DNA from: Phycisphaerales bacterium
Lineage (GTDB): Bacteria > Planctomycetota > Phycisphaerae > UBA1845 > Fen-1342
NCBI GenBank assembly: GCA_016710275.1
Contig: JADJXS010000001.1
Coordinates: 1,922,001 to 1,986,000 of the forward strand
DNA length: 64,000 nucleotides
Reading direction: 5' to 3'
In this document: positions 43,866 through 52,889 of the stretch, in pieces
Position numbering within the stretch: position 1 is the stretch's first letter
Layout of the letters: each line of letters starts with the position of its first letter
Made by a program: the position numbers and the translations under genes
The notes under the pieces: generated by a model
The model's database searches: none
What the model was told of the DNA's origin: nothing
What the model saw: only the letters and a program-made list of their open reading frames with translations

Positions 43866-46800
43866 TCACTCGTCCTCATCGAGGACGGACTCGGTCGGCG
43901 TTTCCTCGACCGTCGTATCACGAATCGGCCGGCGTCGCGCCAACACGCGAGGCAGTACTTCTTCGGCGTTCTCGGTCACAACGAACCAGCGGCGCTTGAA
44001 GTGGATGATTTCCTCCACCAGGCCGTAATGCTCCAGCTCTGCTCGGTTCGCGGGAACGCCATTCAGCGCGAGTTCGACGATTTCATCGCCTGCAAGCCGC
44101 GACCGACTCAGCCTCCAGCCGTTGTCGAGTTCGATCACACCGCCGGATTCGAGCAGCGCCAGAATCTCCGCCGGCGATGCCTTCGCCAGGGGCGTTCCGA
44201 TTCCAAGGCGTTGTTTCACGCTCGGAACATCGGAGGGACTGAGGTTCAGCCCGACCAGGGCGCGCCCATCCACCAGCACCGCGCGGGCGATCTTCACGCT
44301 CTGGATGCCCGCTGAGCCCATGATTTTGTCGTAAATCGGGAAGATCGCGCCGCTCAGGATGTGAAAGCGACGAGCTTCGGTTGCCGGCGTGTTTTCGTAG
44401 GCGCGCTCCCACCACGCGCGGGCCTCTTCACGCTCCACGGATTCGTACTTCTGGTCAAGCTCGTGACGTTCCACCGACCGACGCGGCCCCTTCACGGCCG
44501 CGAGCAACACCTCGTTCGGCCGGGTCTCCAGGTGCGCCGCAACGGCATAAATGCGCCCGCTGCGACGATTGCGGTGGAACCCCTCGTCCGCGTAGCTCGC
44601 GAGCGCGACGGCAAACGCCAGCCGTTCGACATCGACCTCGCCCTCCAGCTCGTGCAGCACCGTCCGCGCGCCGGAGGCGGGATCGACGAAGAGCGTCTGC
44701 GGCTCGGTGACAGCGCGCAGGTTGCGAGCCCGAAGCTCCTCTACCCCGAAATCGAAAGCCCCCACCCGCTTCGCTGCTTCGACCGCATGCGTGTATCGCT
44801 CGAAGAACACCTCGAATATGCGATTCTGCTTTTCAACCGGCAGCACCATGATGCGGTTCAGAAAATGCTCGACGCTGCGGGCGTAGTTGTCGCGCACCGC
44901 GGTCTTTTCCTTATTTAACACGCCCATGCGCTCCAACTCGCGCATCCCGACCCCGGCAGCGGCGTGTGTGTTCCGTTCGACCTCGCGGTAGAGCCGCGTC
45001 AGCGCCGCCTTGCCATATTCGTCGGTCACGTCTTCCGGTCGGAACAAATCGCTGGACAGCGAATGTCGCTCGCCCTTGGTGAGCGCTCCGAGCGCGGCCA
45101 GGCGCTTCGAGACTGCGTTGACGAGCCGTTTCTGACCGGCGAGGTCGAGCAGCACGAGGCGGATGATCGGTGCCGAGCTTTGGTTTGAGCGATGGACTCG
45201 GCCAAACGCCTGCATCTGCTGGTCGGCCGACCAGGAGAGTTGGAAGGCGTAAAAAACGCGCCGCTGCCGGTTTCGGCCCGTCAGATCGGCGTGAACACTG
45301 ATTCCCGTCGACCCGGCGCCGGAGATTACGGCCACACGCTTGTGGCCGCGTTGAAACAGCCGCGTTTCGTATTCGTTCAATTGCCGACGCGGTACACCCT
45401 GGAGCTTTCGACGCACATACTTGCCGTACTCCCAGCGATGCGTGCGTCCGCTGATCTCGGCGACGTTGCTGACGCCGAAGTGTCCGACGAATGCGTCCAG
45501 CGGATTGTGCGGCATGTCGAGGTCCGCGACCTTTTCGAGCAGCTCCCGCTGCCGGAGGAGGTTCTCACGGTTGATTTCGGGGTTGCCGGCGGCGTCTTCG
45601 ACGCGAACGCTGATGACGTTGCCCGTGAGCGGGTCGGTCTGTTCACGGTACTGGTAGATTGGGAATTGTGTTTCGATGAGTTGCACGATCATCTCGCGTG
45701 GCGTGGCGTCCAGTTCGGACAGCTCGATACCCTGGGCGCGAGCGTCCCGTACTTTGCGATCGGCTTGCGCTTCGCCGGTATTGAACAGGCTGAGCACCAC
45801 CGACCGGCCGGCCGTTAGGTCCTTCTCGATCTCGGGGATCACATCGGGCAGGGTGTACGCGAGCATCAATTGCAGGAAGAACCGCTGCTGCGCGGCGTAG
45901 AACTGTGCGTAGCGATGGGCATTGCGCTTCTGGCAGGCGGTCTGTTCGCCGCGCTCGAATGCGATCAACAGCTCCGCCCACAAATCGGCGATTCCGTCGT
46001 ACTGTCGCCGCTCATCTTCAGTCAGGCGGTGCAGCAGCGGCTCGTATTCAACGGCACTCTCCGGCACGATGCTTCCGTCAGCCCGGCGCGTCGGGCCATA
46101 GCTGATAGTGCGCGACAAATAAGTGCCCACGCTCTTCAGGTCGCGGCAGAGCATTTCCATCGCGGCCACGCCGCCCCGTTCCATCGCCACCAGAAAGGCT
46201 GCAAAATCAGGGAATGGCGCCCCCTCGCCCCACAAGCCGAGGCGCTCGTACGGAGCCATGTGCCGCGCCTCGGTCGCACCGGTTGCGCTGAAGTATCGCA
46301 CGCGGGCACGCGGAAAGAGACGCTGCAACGCGATGCCCATATTGCCCCGTAGCGTACCTTCATCGACGGTCGCTTTCGCGCCGTGCGGCGTCGCCGCGGC
46401 ATTCTTCATCAAGTGTGCTTCGTCGAATGCAATGACACCGTCGAAATCTGGGCCGAGCCAGTCAGTAAGCTGCTTGAACCGCTGCCGGTCGCCGTCGAAG
46501 TCCATGCTGAGCATCGTGTACGTCGTGAAGAACACGCCTTCCGGGGCTGTCACGCGGTCTACGGTCTTGAAGCGGGCCTGATGGATGATGGGTAGCGGCA
46601 GGCCGACGGCGCTGCGGTCGCGCTCGGCGTCGGCCACGAGTTGGTGCGACGCAGAGATATGCACATGCTTCGTGTGCCCGCGCTCAAACTGGTCGTACAT
46701 GAACGCGTAGATCTCGCGGCCCTTGCCGATGCCCGTGCCGTCACCGTTCCAATGCCCACGTCGTGAGCCGTCCGGCAGAAACGAGTCCGTCGCCTGGCCG

Positions 46801-48407
46801 GCATAGACCGTGTCTTCGAGTTGAATGTCGGAGACGCGGCCTTCATGGATCCCGTCGAGGGGGAGTGCGTGTTGATAGGTGACGTCCGGCGGCTCGACCG
46901 AGGCCATCGCGACCGATTCCACCACGTTTGCCGGATGCGGCTCCGCGCCAGAGACGCGGGCCTTCTGAACGTGGTAGGCGGCGTAGACCGAGCCATCTTC
47001 GACCTGCAGCGGGACGGGCGGGCCGCGCTCCAGTTTGCTGCCTACGTCAACGCAAACCGATCCAGCGTGCTGAGCACAAGTCTCGCCGCCCAGACCTGCA
47101 TCATCGGCATGTTGTGCGGCAGGTGCGGCCGCTCCCATTCCAACGTCGCCGTTACTGCGGTCGTCACGGCGCGTGGACAAGTCGCGATGAGCCGGCTCCA
47201 CCGAATCCACTCGTCCGTCGCCGCGAATTCCCCCTCCTGCACTCGATAGTCGTTCGTCTCCGGCTCCACCAGATGCGAGATCAGCTCGATGACCGGGTCC
47301 GCCTCTGGGGCGCACGGTTGTCGAGCCAGGTTCTTCAACACCGTCGCCGCCTGCACCCGGATTGAGTCTGCGAATTCGCCCATACACGTCATCCTCTGAT
47401 AGCACCCTGAGTTTTTCCCACGCCTGGTGGAGCGTCAGTCCCCAGCCGGTGACGATGTCTGTTTCGTTTGTGGTTGCCCCGTCGTTGTCGATCACAATGA
47501 TCTGATGGTCGAACGTCGTTCCGAACTTCGCGTAGACGCCGCCGTCGATGCCGATGTTTGCCCGCACGCGGAATCGACCCTCGATGTCCGCCCACCAGGC
47601 CCGGAACTTCGGTCGATCCAGCGCCATGCCGCGCCCGACGATTGCGACCAATCTGCCGCCGGACTTGAGCCGCAACATCGCATGTTCGACGTGCCTCGCA
47701 CCAAAGGCCGTGTCGTGCCCAATGACCCGCCCGCCGGTCGCCGAGAACGGGGGGTTCATCACAACCGCATCGTAGATCTTGCCGGGCGGAAGCAGGTTGT
47801 CGAGGCGCTCCGCATCGAAGGTCGTGGGCGTGAATCCCTGAAACTCCAGCAAGGCTCGCCGGCGTTCGTCGATTTCATTCGTATCAACGCTGGCGCCGGT
47901 CAGCCGAGCTAAGACAGCGATGTTGCCCGTTCCGGCGCTCGGTTCAAGAACGACCATTCCGTGGCGGAGCGCCGCCGCGCTCACGATGAGTAGCGCTTCG
48001 GCCGGCGGCGTGCTGAATTGCTGAAGCTCAATCTGCGACTCGTCACGCCGCGCTTGACGGGGCATGCGGCCTTGCAGCGCGACGAGCGACTTGATCGCAG
48101 ACGGAACGTCTGAGAGATCGATGCCGGCGTTCTTGATGTGGATATTCATTCCTGCTTCGGCGGCGTCGTAAGCGTCGCGCGCGTGGCCGGCTGATGTGCC
48201 AAAGGCTTTACGCGCGAGCGACGCTACCCGGCTGTTGTCGACGATTGTTGTCGGATCTGACTCCAGGGCGGCCGAAATCCAAAGCGCGAATCGTCGCAAG
48301 GTCGCCCCAAGATCCTGCGACCCGCCTTCCGTCTGATCCCGCATTCCCAATTGCTCAGCATTGGGCGACGGCTTCGTCACGGCCGCCCAATCAAAAAACT
48401 GCTGCAT
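43866..48407 (-). CDS. Methyltransferase/strawberry-notch-like helicase fusion
   Basis: 1513 residues from ATG 48407 (TGGAG upstream), longer if 48527 is used. N-terminal SAM methylase (LEPSAGTGNIAV, catalytic NPPF near 219) and a strawberry-notch SF2 helicase (GDGTGIGKG near 556, DEAH near 659, and GSTGISVHADL further on). This family is frequent on large plasmids and integrative elements. Residues about 338-454 look out of frame: the neighbouring frame (47042-47392) is the coding-like one, implying two compensating indels. Possible roles: DNA protection or element maintenance; unproven. Confidence 0.75.
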   Translation of the reverse strand: MQQFFDWAAVTKPSPNAEQLGMRDQTEGGSQDLGATLRRFALWISAALESDPTTIVDNSRVASLARKAFGTSAGHARDAYDAAEAGMNIHIKNAGIDLSDVPSAIKSLVALQGRMPRQARRDESQIELQQFSTPPAEALLIVSAAALRHGMVVLEPSAGTGNIAVLARLTGASVDTNEIDERRRALLEFQGFTPTTFDAERLDNLLPPGKIYDAVVMNPPFSATGGRVIGHDTAFGARHVEHAMLRLKSGGRLVAIVGRGMALDRPKFRAWWADIEGRFRVRANIGIDGGVYAKFGTTFDHQIIVIDNDGATTNETDIVTGWGLTLHQAWEKLRVLSEDDVYGRIRRLNPGAGGDGVEEPGSTTVRPRGGPGHRADLASGGAGDERLSSAGGGIRGDGRVDSVEPAHRDLSTRRDDRSNGDVGMGAAAPAAQHADDAGLGGETCAQHAGSVCVDVGSKLERGPPVPLQVEDGSVYAAYHVQKARVSGAEPHPANVVESVAMASVEPPDVTYQHALPLDGIHEGRVSDIQLEDTVYAGQATDSFLPDGSRRGHWNGDGTGIGKGREIYAFMYDQFERGHTKHVHISASHQLVADAERDRSAVGLPLPIIHQARFKTVDRVTAPEGVFFTTYTMLSMDFDGDRQRFKQLTDWLGPDFDGVIAFDEAHLMKNAAATPHGAKATVDEGTLRGNMGIALQRLFPRARVRYFSATGATEARHMAPYERLGLWGEGAPFPDFAAFLVAMERGGVAAMEMLCRDLKSVGTYLSRTISYGPTRRADGSIVPESAVEYEPLLHRLTEDERRQYDGIADLWAELLIAFERGEQTACQKRNAHRYAQFYAAQQRFFLQLMLAYTLPDVIPEIEKDLTAGRSVVLSLFNTGEAQADRKVRDARAQGIELSELDATPREMIVQLIETQFPIYQYREQTDPLTGNVISVRVEDAAGNPEINRENLLRQRELLEKVADLDMPHNPLDAFVGHFGVSNVAEISGRTHRWEYGKYVRRKLQGVPRRQLNEYETRLFQRGHKRVAVISGAGSTGISVHADLTGRNRQRRVFYAFQLSWSADQQMQAFGRVHRSNQSSAPIIRLVLLDLAGQKRLVNAVSKRLAALGALTKGERHSLSSDLFRPEDVTDEYGKAALTRLYREVERNTHAAAGVGMRELERMGVLNKEKTAVRDNYARSVEHFLNRIMVLPVEKQNRIFEVFFERYTHAVEAAKRVGAFDFGVEELRARNLRAVTEPQTLFVDPASGARTVLHELEGEVDVERLAFAVALASYADEGFHRNRRSGRIYAVAAHLETRPNEVLLAAVKGPRRSVERHELDQKYESVEREEARAWWERAYENTPATEARRFHILSGAIFPIYDKIMGSAGIQSVKIARAVLVDGRALVGLNLSPSDVPSVKQRLGIGTPLAKASPAEILALLESGGVIELDNGWRLSRSRLAGDEIVELALNGVPANRAELEHYGLVEEIIHFKRRWFVVTENAEEVLPRVLARRRPIRDTTVEETPTESVLDEDE

Positions 48408-48700
48408 GAATTTCTCCACGTGGTCCTCGATTACGAGGTGACTTTGCTCTATCAGCGTTATGGAGCGCGCGGGTGGATGCGTGATATGACACCTGCCGCC
48501 AGACCGCAGATGCACGGAGGTGGTCACCCATCACGAAGCGACGTTGCTGCGGCTGCCGTCACGCAGCTCCGCGGTCGTCGTTATGGCCCGTACCACATTT
48601 GGCGTTACATTAGAGGCGGTTTCCGTGACAGCTATCGCGTAGGCGTCCGTGGATTAATCCGTCGTCGCGCGCTGGGCCGCGCGACAGCCAGGCGAGAGGA

Positions 48701-51412
48701 ATGTCCGAGTCCGAGCAACAAACCCGACGAACTCGAATCGATACGCGCCTGCGCGCTCTCGGCTGGACCGTCGTGCCCTTTCAACCCGGCACAGACCTCA
48801 CCCACCTACGTCAGCACGCCATCACTGAGCTGGACACGGCGAGCGGTCCGGCCGACTACGCTTTCGTGGTAGATGGCGAATTGGTCGGCGTCATCGAAGC
48901 GAAGAAACTGTCGCTTGGACCTCAGAACGTCTTGGTGCAGGCCGAGCGTTATGCGAGGGGACTCGGAGGAACCGCCTTCGACTACGACGGACTCCGCGTG
49001 CCGTTCCTTTGGTCCACCAACGGTGAAGTTGTCTGGTTCCACGACGTACGGCATCCGTTGAACGCCTCGCGAAGCGTGAGCGACCTTCCGACGCCGAACG
49101 CTATTCGAGAGGCACTTGTTCGCCGGCTAGATGAGCTCTCCGCGCGACTGCTTGGCATTCCGAACGAACATCCACGCCTCCGACCGTACCAACGCGAGGC
49201 GAACGCGGCGATTGAGGCCGCGATCGCCTCCAACTCGCGGCGCATGCTCGTCGCGATGGCGACCGGCACCGGTAAGACGTTCACCATGGTCAATCAGGTC
49301 TACCGCTTCATGAAGGCGGATGTCGGTCGCCGTGTGCTCTTTCTGGTGGACCGCCGAGCTCTCGCTGCGCAGGCTGTTCGCGCGTTCGCCGCCTTTGAAC
49401 CGGAGCCCGGACTCAAATTCACGAGTATCTATGAGACCTACAGCCAGCGGTTCCGCCGCGAGGACTGGGGCGAAGATGAGCAGTTCGATCCGAGCGTACT
49501 TCCCCGTGAATATCTCCTCGACCCCCAACCCAAGCACGCGTTCGTGTACATTTCCACGATTCAGCGGATGGCGATGAATCTCTTCGGTCGTGACGCGGCC
49601 ATCCACGCTGGCGACGAGGGGTTCGATGAGGACGCAGACGAACGTCTCGACATCCCCATCCATGCCTTCGACATCGTTATCGCCGATGAGTGCCATCGCG
49701 GCTACACAGCCGCCGAGCTGTCCGTGTGGCGCGACACGCTCGAACACTTCGACGCGATCAACATCGGCTTAACCGCGACGCCCGCCGCTCACACCACCGC
49801 ATATTTCAAGAACGTCGTGTATCGGTATGAATATGAGCGCGCTGTTCGCGAGGGATTCCTCGTCGACTTTGACGCCGTGAAGGTCAAATCCGGCGTGCGG
49901 ATCGACGGCGTGTTCTTGCAGGAGGGGGAACACGTCGGCTTGATCGACCCGACCAAGGGTACGCAGCAACTCGACATACTCGAAGACGAGCGGCAGTTCG
50001 ATGCGGCTCAAGTTGAGCGTGATATCACCGTTCCCGACTCGAACCGCAAGATCATTGAGGAAATCAAACGTTACGCCCTGGAGCACGAGCGCCGATACGG
50101 GCGGTTCCCCAAAACGCTGATTTTCGCTGCGAACGACATTCCGCATGTCTCGCACGCCGATCAGCTCGTGACGACGTGCCGTACAGTGTTCGGCCGCGGC
50201 GATTCGTTCGTGCAGAAGATCACCGGCAGTCCCACCGTTGACCGTCCGCTCCAACGCATCCGCGAGTTCCGCAACCGACCAGCCCCCAGCATCGTCGTTT
50301 CGGTCGATATGCTGACAACCGGTGTGGACATCCCGGACCTGGAGTTCATCGTCTTTCTGCGTCCGGTGAAGAGCCGCATCTTGTTTGAACAAATGCTTGG
50401 GAGGGGTACACGCAAGGGCGAAAAATACCCCGACAAGTCACACTTCGTTGTGTTCGACTGCTTCGATGGCACGTTGTTGGAGTATTTCCGAAACGCATCC
50501 GCCTTCGAGACTGATCCACCCGACCGCGCGGCGAAGACGATTCAGGAGCTAGTCGAGGACATCTGGCAGAATCGCGATCGGGAGTACGCGACCCGATGCC
50601 TGGTCAAGCGCCTGCACCGAATCAACAAGGAAATGTCGGGCGACGCTCGACAGCTCTTTGCAGCGTACATTCCAGATGGGGACGTCGCAAAGTTCGCAAC
50701 CGGGCTTCCGCGAGCAATCGCGACCAAGTTCACCGAGGCGATGAAACTCCTACGAGATCCGGCGTTTCAGGACCTGCTGGTCAACTACCCGCGCCCGGAG
50801 CGGCGCTTCCTAATCGCCTACGAAGCGATCGACGAAGTGTCATCGCAGTGGCTGATTCGTGACGGCGCCGGACAGGAGCACAAACCTGCCGACTATCTTG
50901 CGGCGTTCACTCAGTTCGTGCGAGAGAATCCGGCGCACATCTCAGCAATTGAGATCTTGTTGGGCCGACCCCAAGAATGGAACACGACTGCGCTCGCAGA
51001 ACTGCGCCAGAAGCTCGCTGCGAGTCGTGAGAGGTTTACGGTCGACGCACTTCAGCGTGCCCATGCCCTCCACTACCACAAAGCGCTGGTCGAGGTGATT
51101 TCGATGGTGAAGCACGCGGCTCATGAAGAGGAACCGCTACTCACCGCCCCCGAACGGGTGGATCGCGCGTTGCGGCGCCTCGCCCCGCGAGGTTGTGTCG
51201 CGCCGACGTGGGCCGACCAATTCACGGAAGATCAACGGCGCTGGTTGACACGGATCCGCGCTCACCTGATCGAGAATCTGTCCATCGAGCGCGAGGATTT
51301 CGATGATGTGCCAATTTTCTCCCGCGAGGGTGGCTGGAACGTAGCGAACCGGAGCTTTGACGGGAAGCTCGAACCGATTTTGCGCACGCTTAACGAGGCA
51401 ATCGCAGCATGA
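48701..51412 (+). CDS. hsdR: Type I restriction enzyme R subunit
   Basis: 903 residues. Nuclease motif ADYAFVVDG..VIEAKK (Asp52, Glu66, Lys68), then the SF2 motor: GTGKT (189-193), ADECHRG, TATPA and RILFEQMLGRGTRKG (motif VI). It translocates and cuts unmethylated DNA with HsdM and HsdS. It overlaps hsdM by ATGA, so the pair is co-translated. Upstream 290 bases separate it from the divergent helicase gene and should hold its promoter. Confidence 0.93.
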   Translation: MSESEQQTRRTRIDTRLRALGWTVVPFQPGTDLTHLRQHAITELDTASGPADYAFVVDGELVGVIEAKKLSLGPQNVLVQAERYARGLGGTAFDYDGLRVPFLWSTNGEVVWFHDVRHPLNASRSVSDLPTPNAIREALVRRLDELSARLLGIPNEHPRLRPYQREANAAIEAAIASNSRRMLVAMATGTGKTFTMVNQVYRFMKADVGRRVLFLVDRRALAAQAVRAFAAFEPEPGLKFTSIYETYSQRFRREDWGEDEQFDPSVLPREYLLDPQPKHAFVYISTIQRMAMNLFGRDAAIHAGDEGFDEDADERLDIPIHAFDIVIADECHRGYTAAELSVWRDTLEHFDAINIGLTATPAAHTTAYFKNVVYRYEYERAVREGFLVDFDAVKVKSGVRIDGVFLQEGEHVGLIDPTKGTQQLDILEDERQFDAAQVERDITVPDSNRKIIEEIKRYALEHERRYGRFPKTLIFAANDIPHVSHADQLVTTCRTVFGRGDSFVQKITGSPTVDRPLQRIREFRNRPAPSIVVSVDMLTTGVDIPDLEFIVFLRPVKSRILFEQMLGRGTRKGEKYPDKSHFVVFDCFDGTLLEYFRNASAFETDPPDRAAKTIQELVEDIWQNRDREYATRCLVKRLHRINKEMSGDARQLFAAYIPDGDVAKFATGLPRAIATKFTEAMKLLRDPAFQDLLVNYPRPERRFLIAYEAIDEVSSQWLIRDGAGQEHKPADYLAAFTQFVRENPAHISAIEILLGRPQEWNTTALAELRQKLAASRERFTVDALQRAHALHYHKALVEVISMVKHAAHEEEPLLTAPERVDRALRRLAPRGCVAPTWADQFTEDQRRWLTRIRAHLIENLSIEREDFDDVPIFSREGGWNVANRSFDGKLEPILRTLNEAIAA

Positions 51413-52878
51413 TTGATATCGTGCAGAAACTCTGGGGCTACTGCCACACGCTCCGGCACGACGGCGTCGGTTACACCGAGTACGTCGAACAGCTCACGTA
51501 CCTGCTCTTTCTCAAGATGGCGGACGAACGGGGCATCGAGTTGCCGCGCGGCAGCGACTGGCCCGCGCTTCGCAATCTGGCTGGAACAGACGCGCTTGAC
51601 GGATACACCGACATTCTCCGCAAACTGGGGAAGCAGCCCGGAATTCTCGGTGATATTTTTGCCGAAGCCCAGTCCCGCTTCACGAAGCCCACGAGCCTCA
51701 AACGCCTGATCAATCTCATCGATGAGGTCGAATGGACCGCCCTCAACGTCGATGTCAAGGCCCAGGCGTACGAGGGATTGCTCGAAAAGGCCGCGAGCGA
51801 GGGAAAAAAGGGCGCCGGGCAACTGTTCACGCCGCGCGTCCTCATTCAGGCCATCGTTCGCTGCATGAAACCCGACCCGCGCGCCACTCGCGACTTTACG
51901 GTCTGCGATCCCGCCTGCGGGACGGGCGGCTTTCTCGTATCGGCCTACGAGTGGCTGATGGAAGAAACGGGAGGCGGCGCGATCGATCGTGCTGTCGCGA
52001 AGCGCTTGAAGACCGCGACCTATTTCGGCCAGGACATCGGAGCGACCCCGCGTCGCCTGGCTCTCATGAACCTCTATCTCCACGGCATCGAGCCGCAGAT
52101 CACGCTCGGTGACACCATTTACGATCCACCGCAAGGAATTAGCTCGTTTGACGTGGTTCTGACCAATCCGCCGTTCGGCACCAAAGGCGCCGGCCAAGCG
52201 CCGACTCGCGACGATTTTACGATTGAGACGAGCAACAAGCAGCTCAACTTCCTTCAGCACGTCCACACGATTCTGAAACGCGGCGGCCGGGCGGCCGTCG
52301 TCTTGCCAGACAACTGCCTATTCGCCGACAAGGCGGGCGAGGTCATGAAGATCGTGACAGAGGACTGCGACCTGCACACAGTCCTCCGGCTCCCCCGCGG
52401 CACGTTCACACCATACGCCCAAGGCGTAAAAGCCAACGTCGTGTTCTTCACGAAGGGGCCGAAGACAGAGAAGGTCTGGATCTACGACGCCCGTACGAAC
52501 GTCCCGGGAATCACGAAGAAGGACCGACCCCTTACCCTGGAGCACTTCGCGGAGTTTGTTCGCTGCTACGGCGTCGATCCCAATGGCCGCTTTGGCTCCA
52601 AGCACGGTAAGCCGCGTCTAGAGTCGGACAGCCCCTCCGGCGAAAAGGGATGGCTCGGCGGGGACCGCTGGCGCAGCTTCTTGGTCAACGAAGTGAAGGC
52701 CCGCGATTTCAAGCTTGACGGTTTCAAGTGGCTGAAGGAGGAGTCGCTCGACGATGCCGACGAGCTGCCCGAACCGATGGAGCTCGTCACCGACGCAATC
52801 GGCGAGCTACAAGGTGCGATCGGCGAACTTAACAACGTGCTCGCCTTGCTCGAAAATGGCGCCGCCGCGAAGGCATAG
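51409..52878 (+). CDS. hsdM: Type I restriction enzyme M subunit
   Basis: 489 residues. N-terminal HsdM bundle (VEQLTYLLFLKMADERG), then the adenine-methylase core: SAM motif DPACGTGGF (167-175) and catalytic NPPFG (253-257). It methylates host sites and combines with HsdS. The operon continues with an AlbA_2 gene 11 bases later, not directly hsdS. Confidence 0.95.
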   Translation: MIDIVQKLWGYCHTLRHDGVGYTEYVEQLTYLLFLKMADERGIELPRGSDWPALRNLAGTDALDGYTDILRKLGKQPGILGDIFAEAQSRFTKPTSLKRLINLIDEVEWTALNVDVKAQAYEGLLEKAASEGKKGAGQLFTPRVLIQAIVRCMKPDPRATRDFTVCDPACGTGGFLVSAYEWLMEETGGGAIDRAVAKRLKTATYFGQDIGATPRRLALMNLYLHGIEPQITLGDTIYDPPQGISSFDVVLTNPPFGTKGAGQAPTRDDFTIETSNKQLNFLQHVHTILKRGGRAAVVLPDNCLFADKAGEVMKIVTEDCDLHTVLRLPRGTFTPYAQGVKANVVFFTKGPKTEKVWIYDARTNVPGITKKDRPLTLEHFAEFVRCYGVDPNGRFGSKHGKPRLESDSPSGEKGWLGGDRWRSFLVNEVKARDFKLDGFKWLKEESLDDADELPEPMELVTDAIGELQGAIGELNNVLALLENGAAAKA

Positions 52879-52889
52879 AGGAATCGAGC

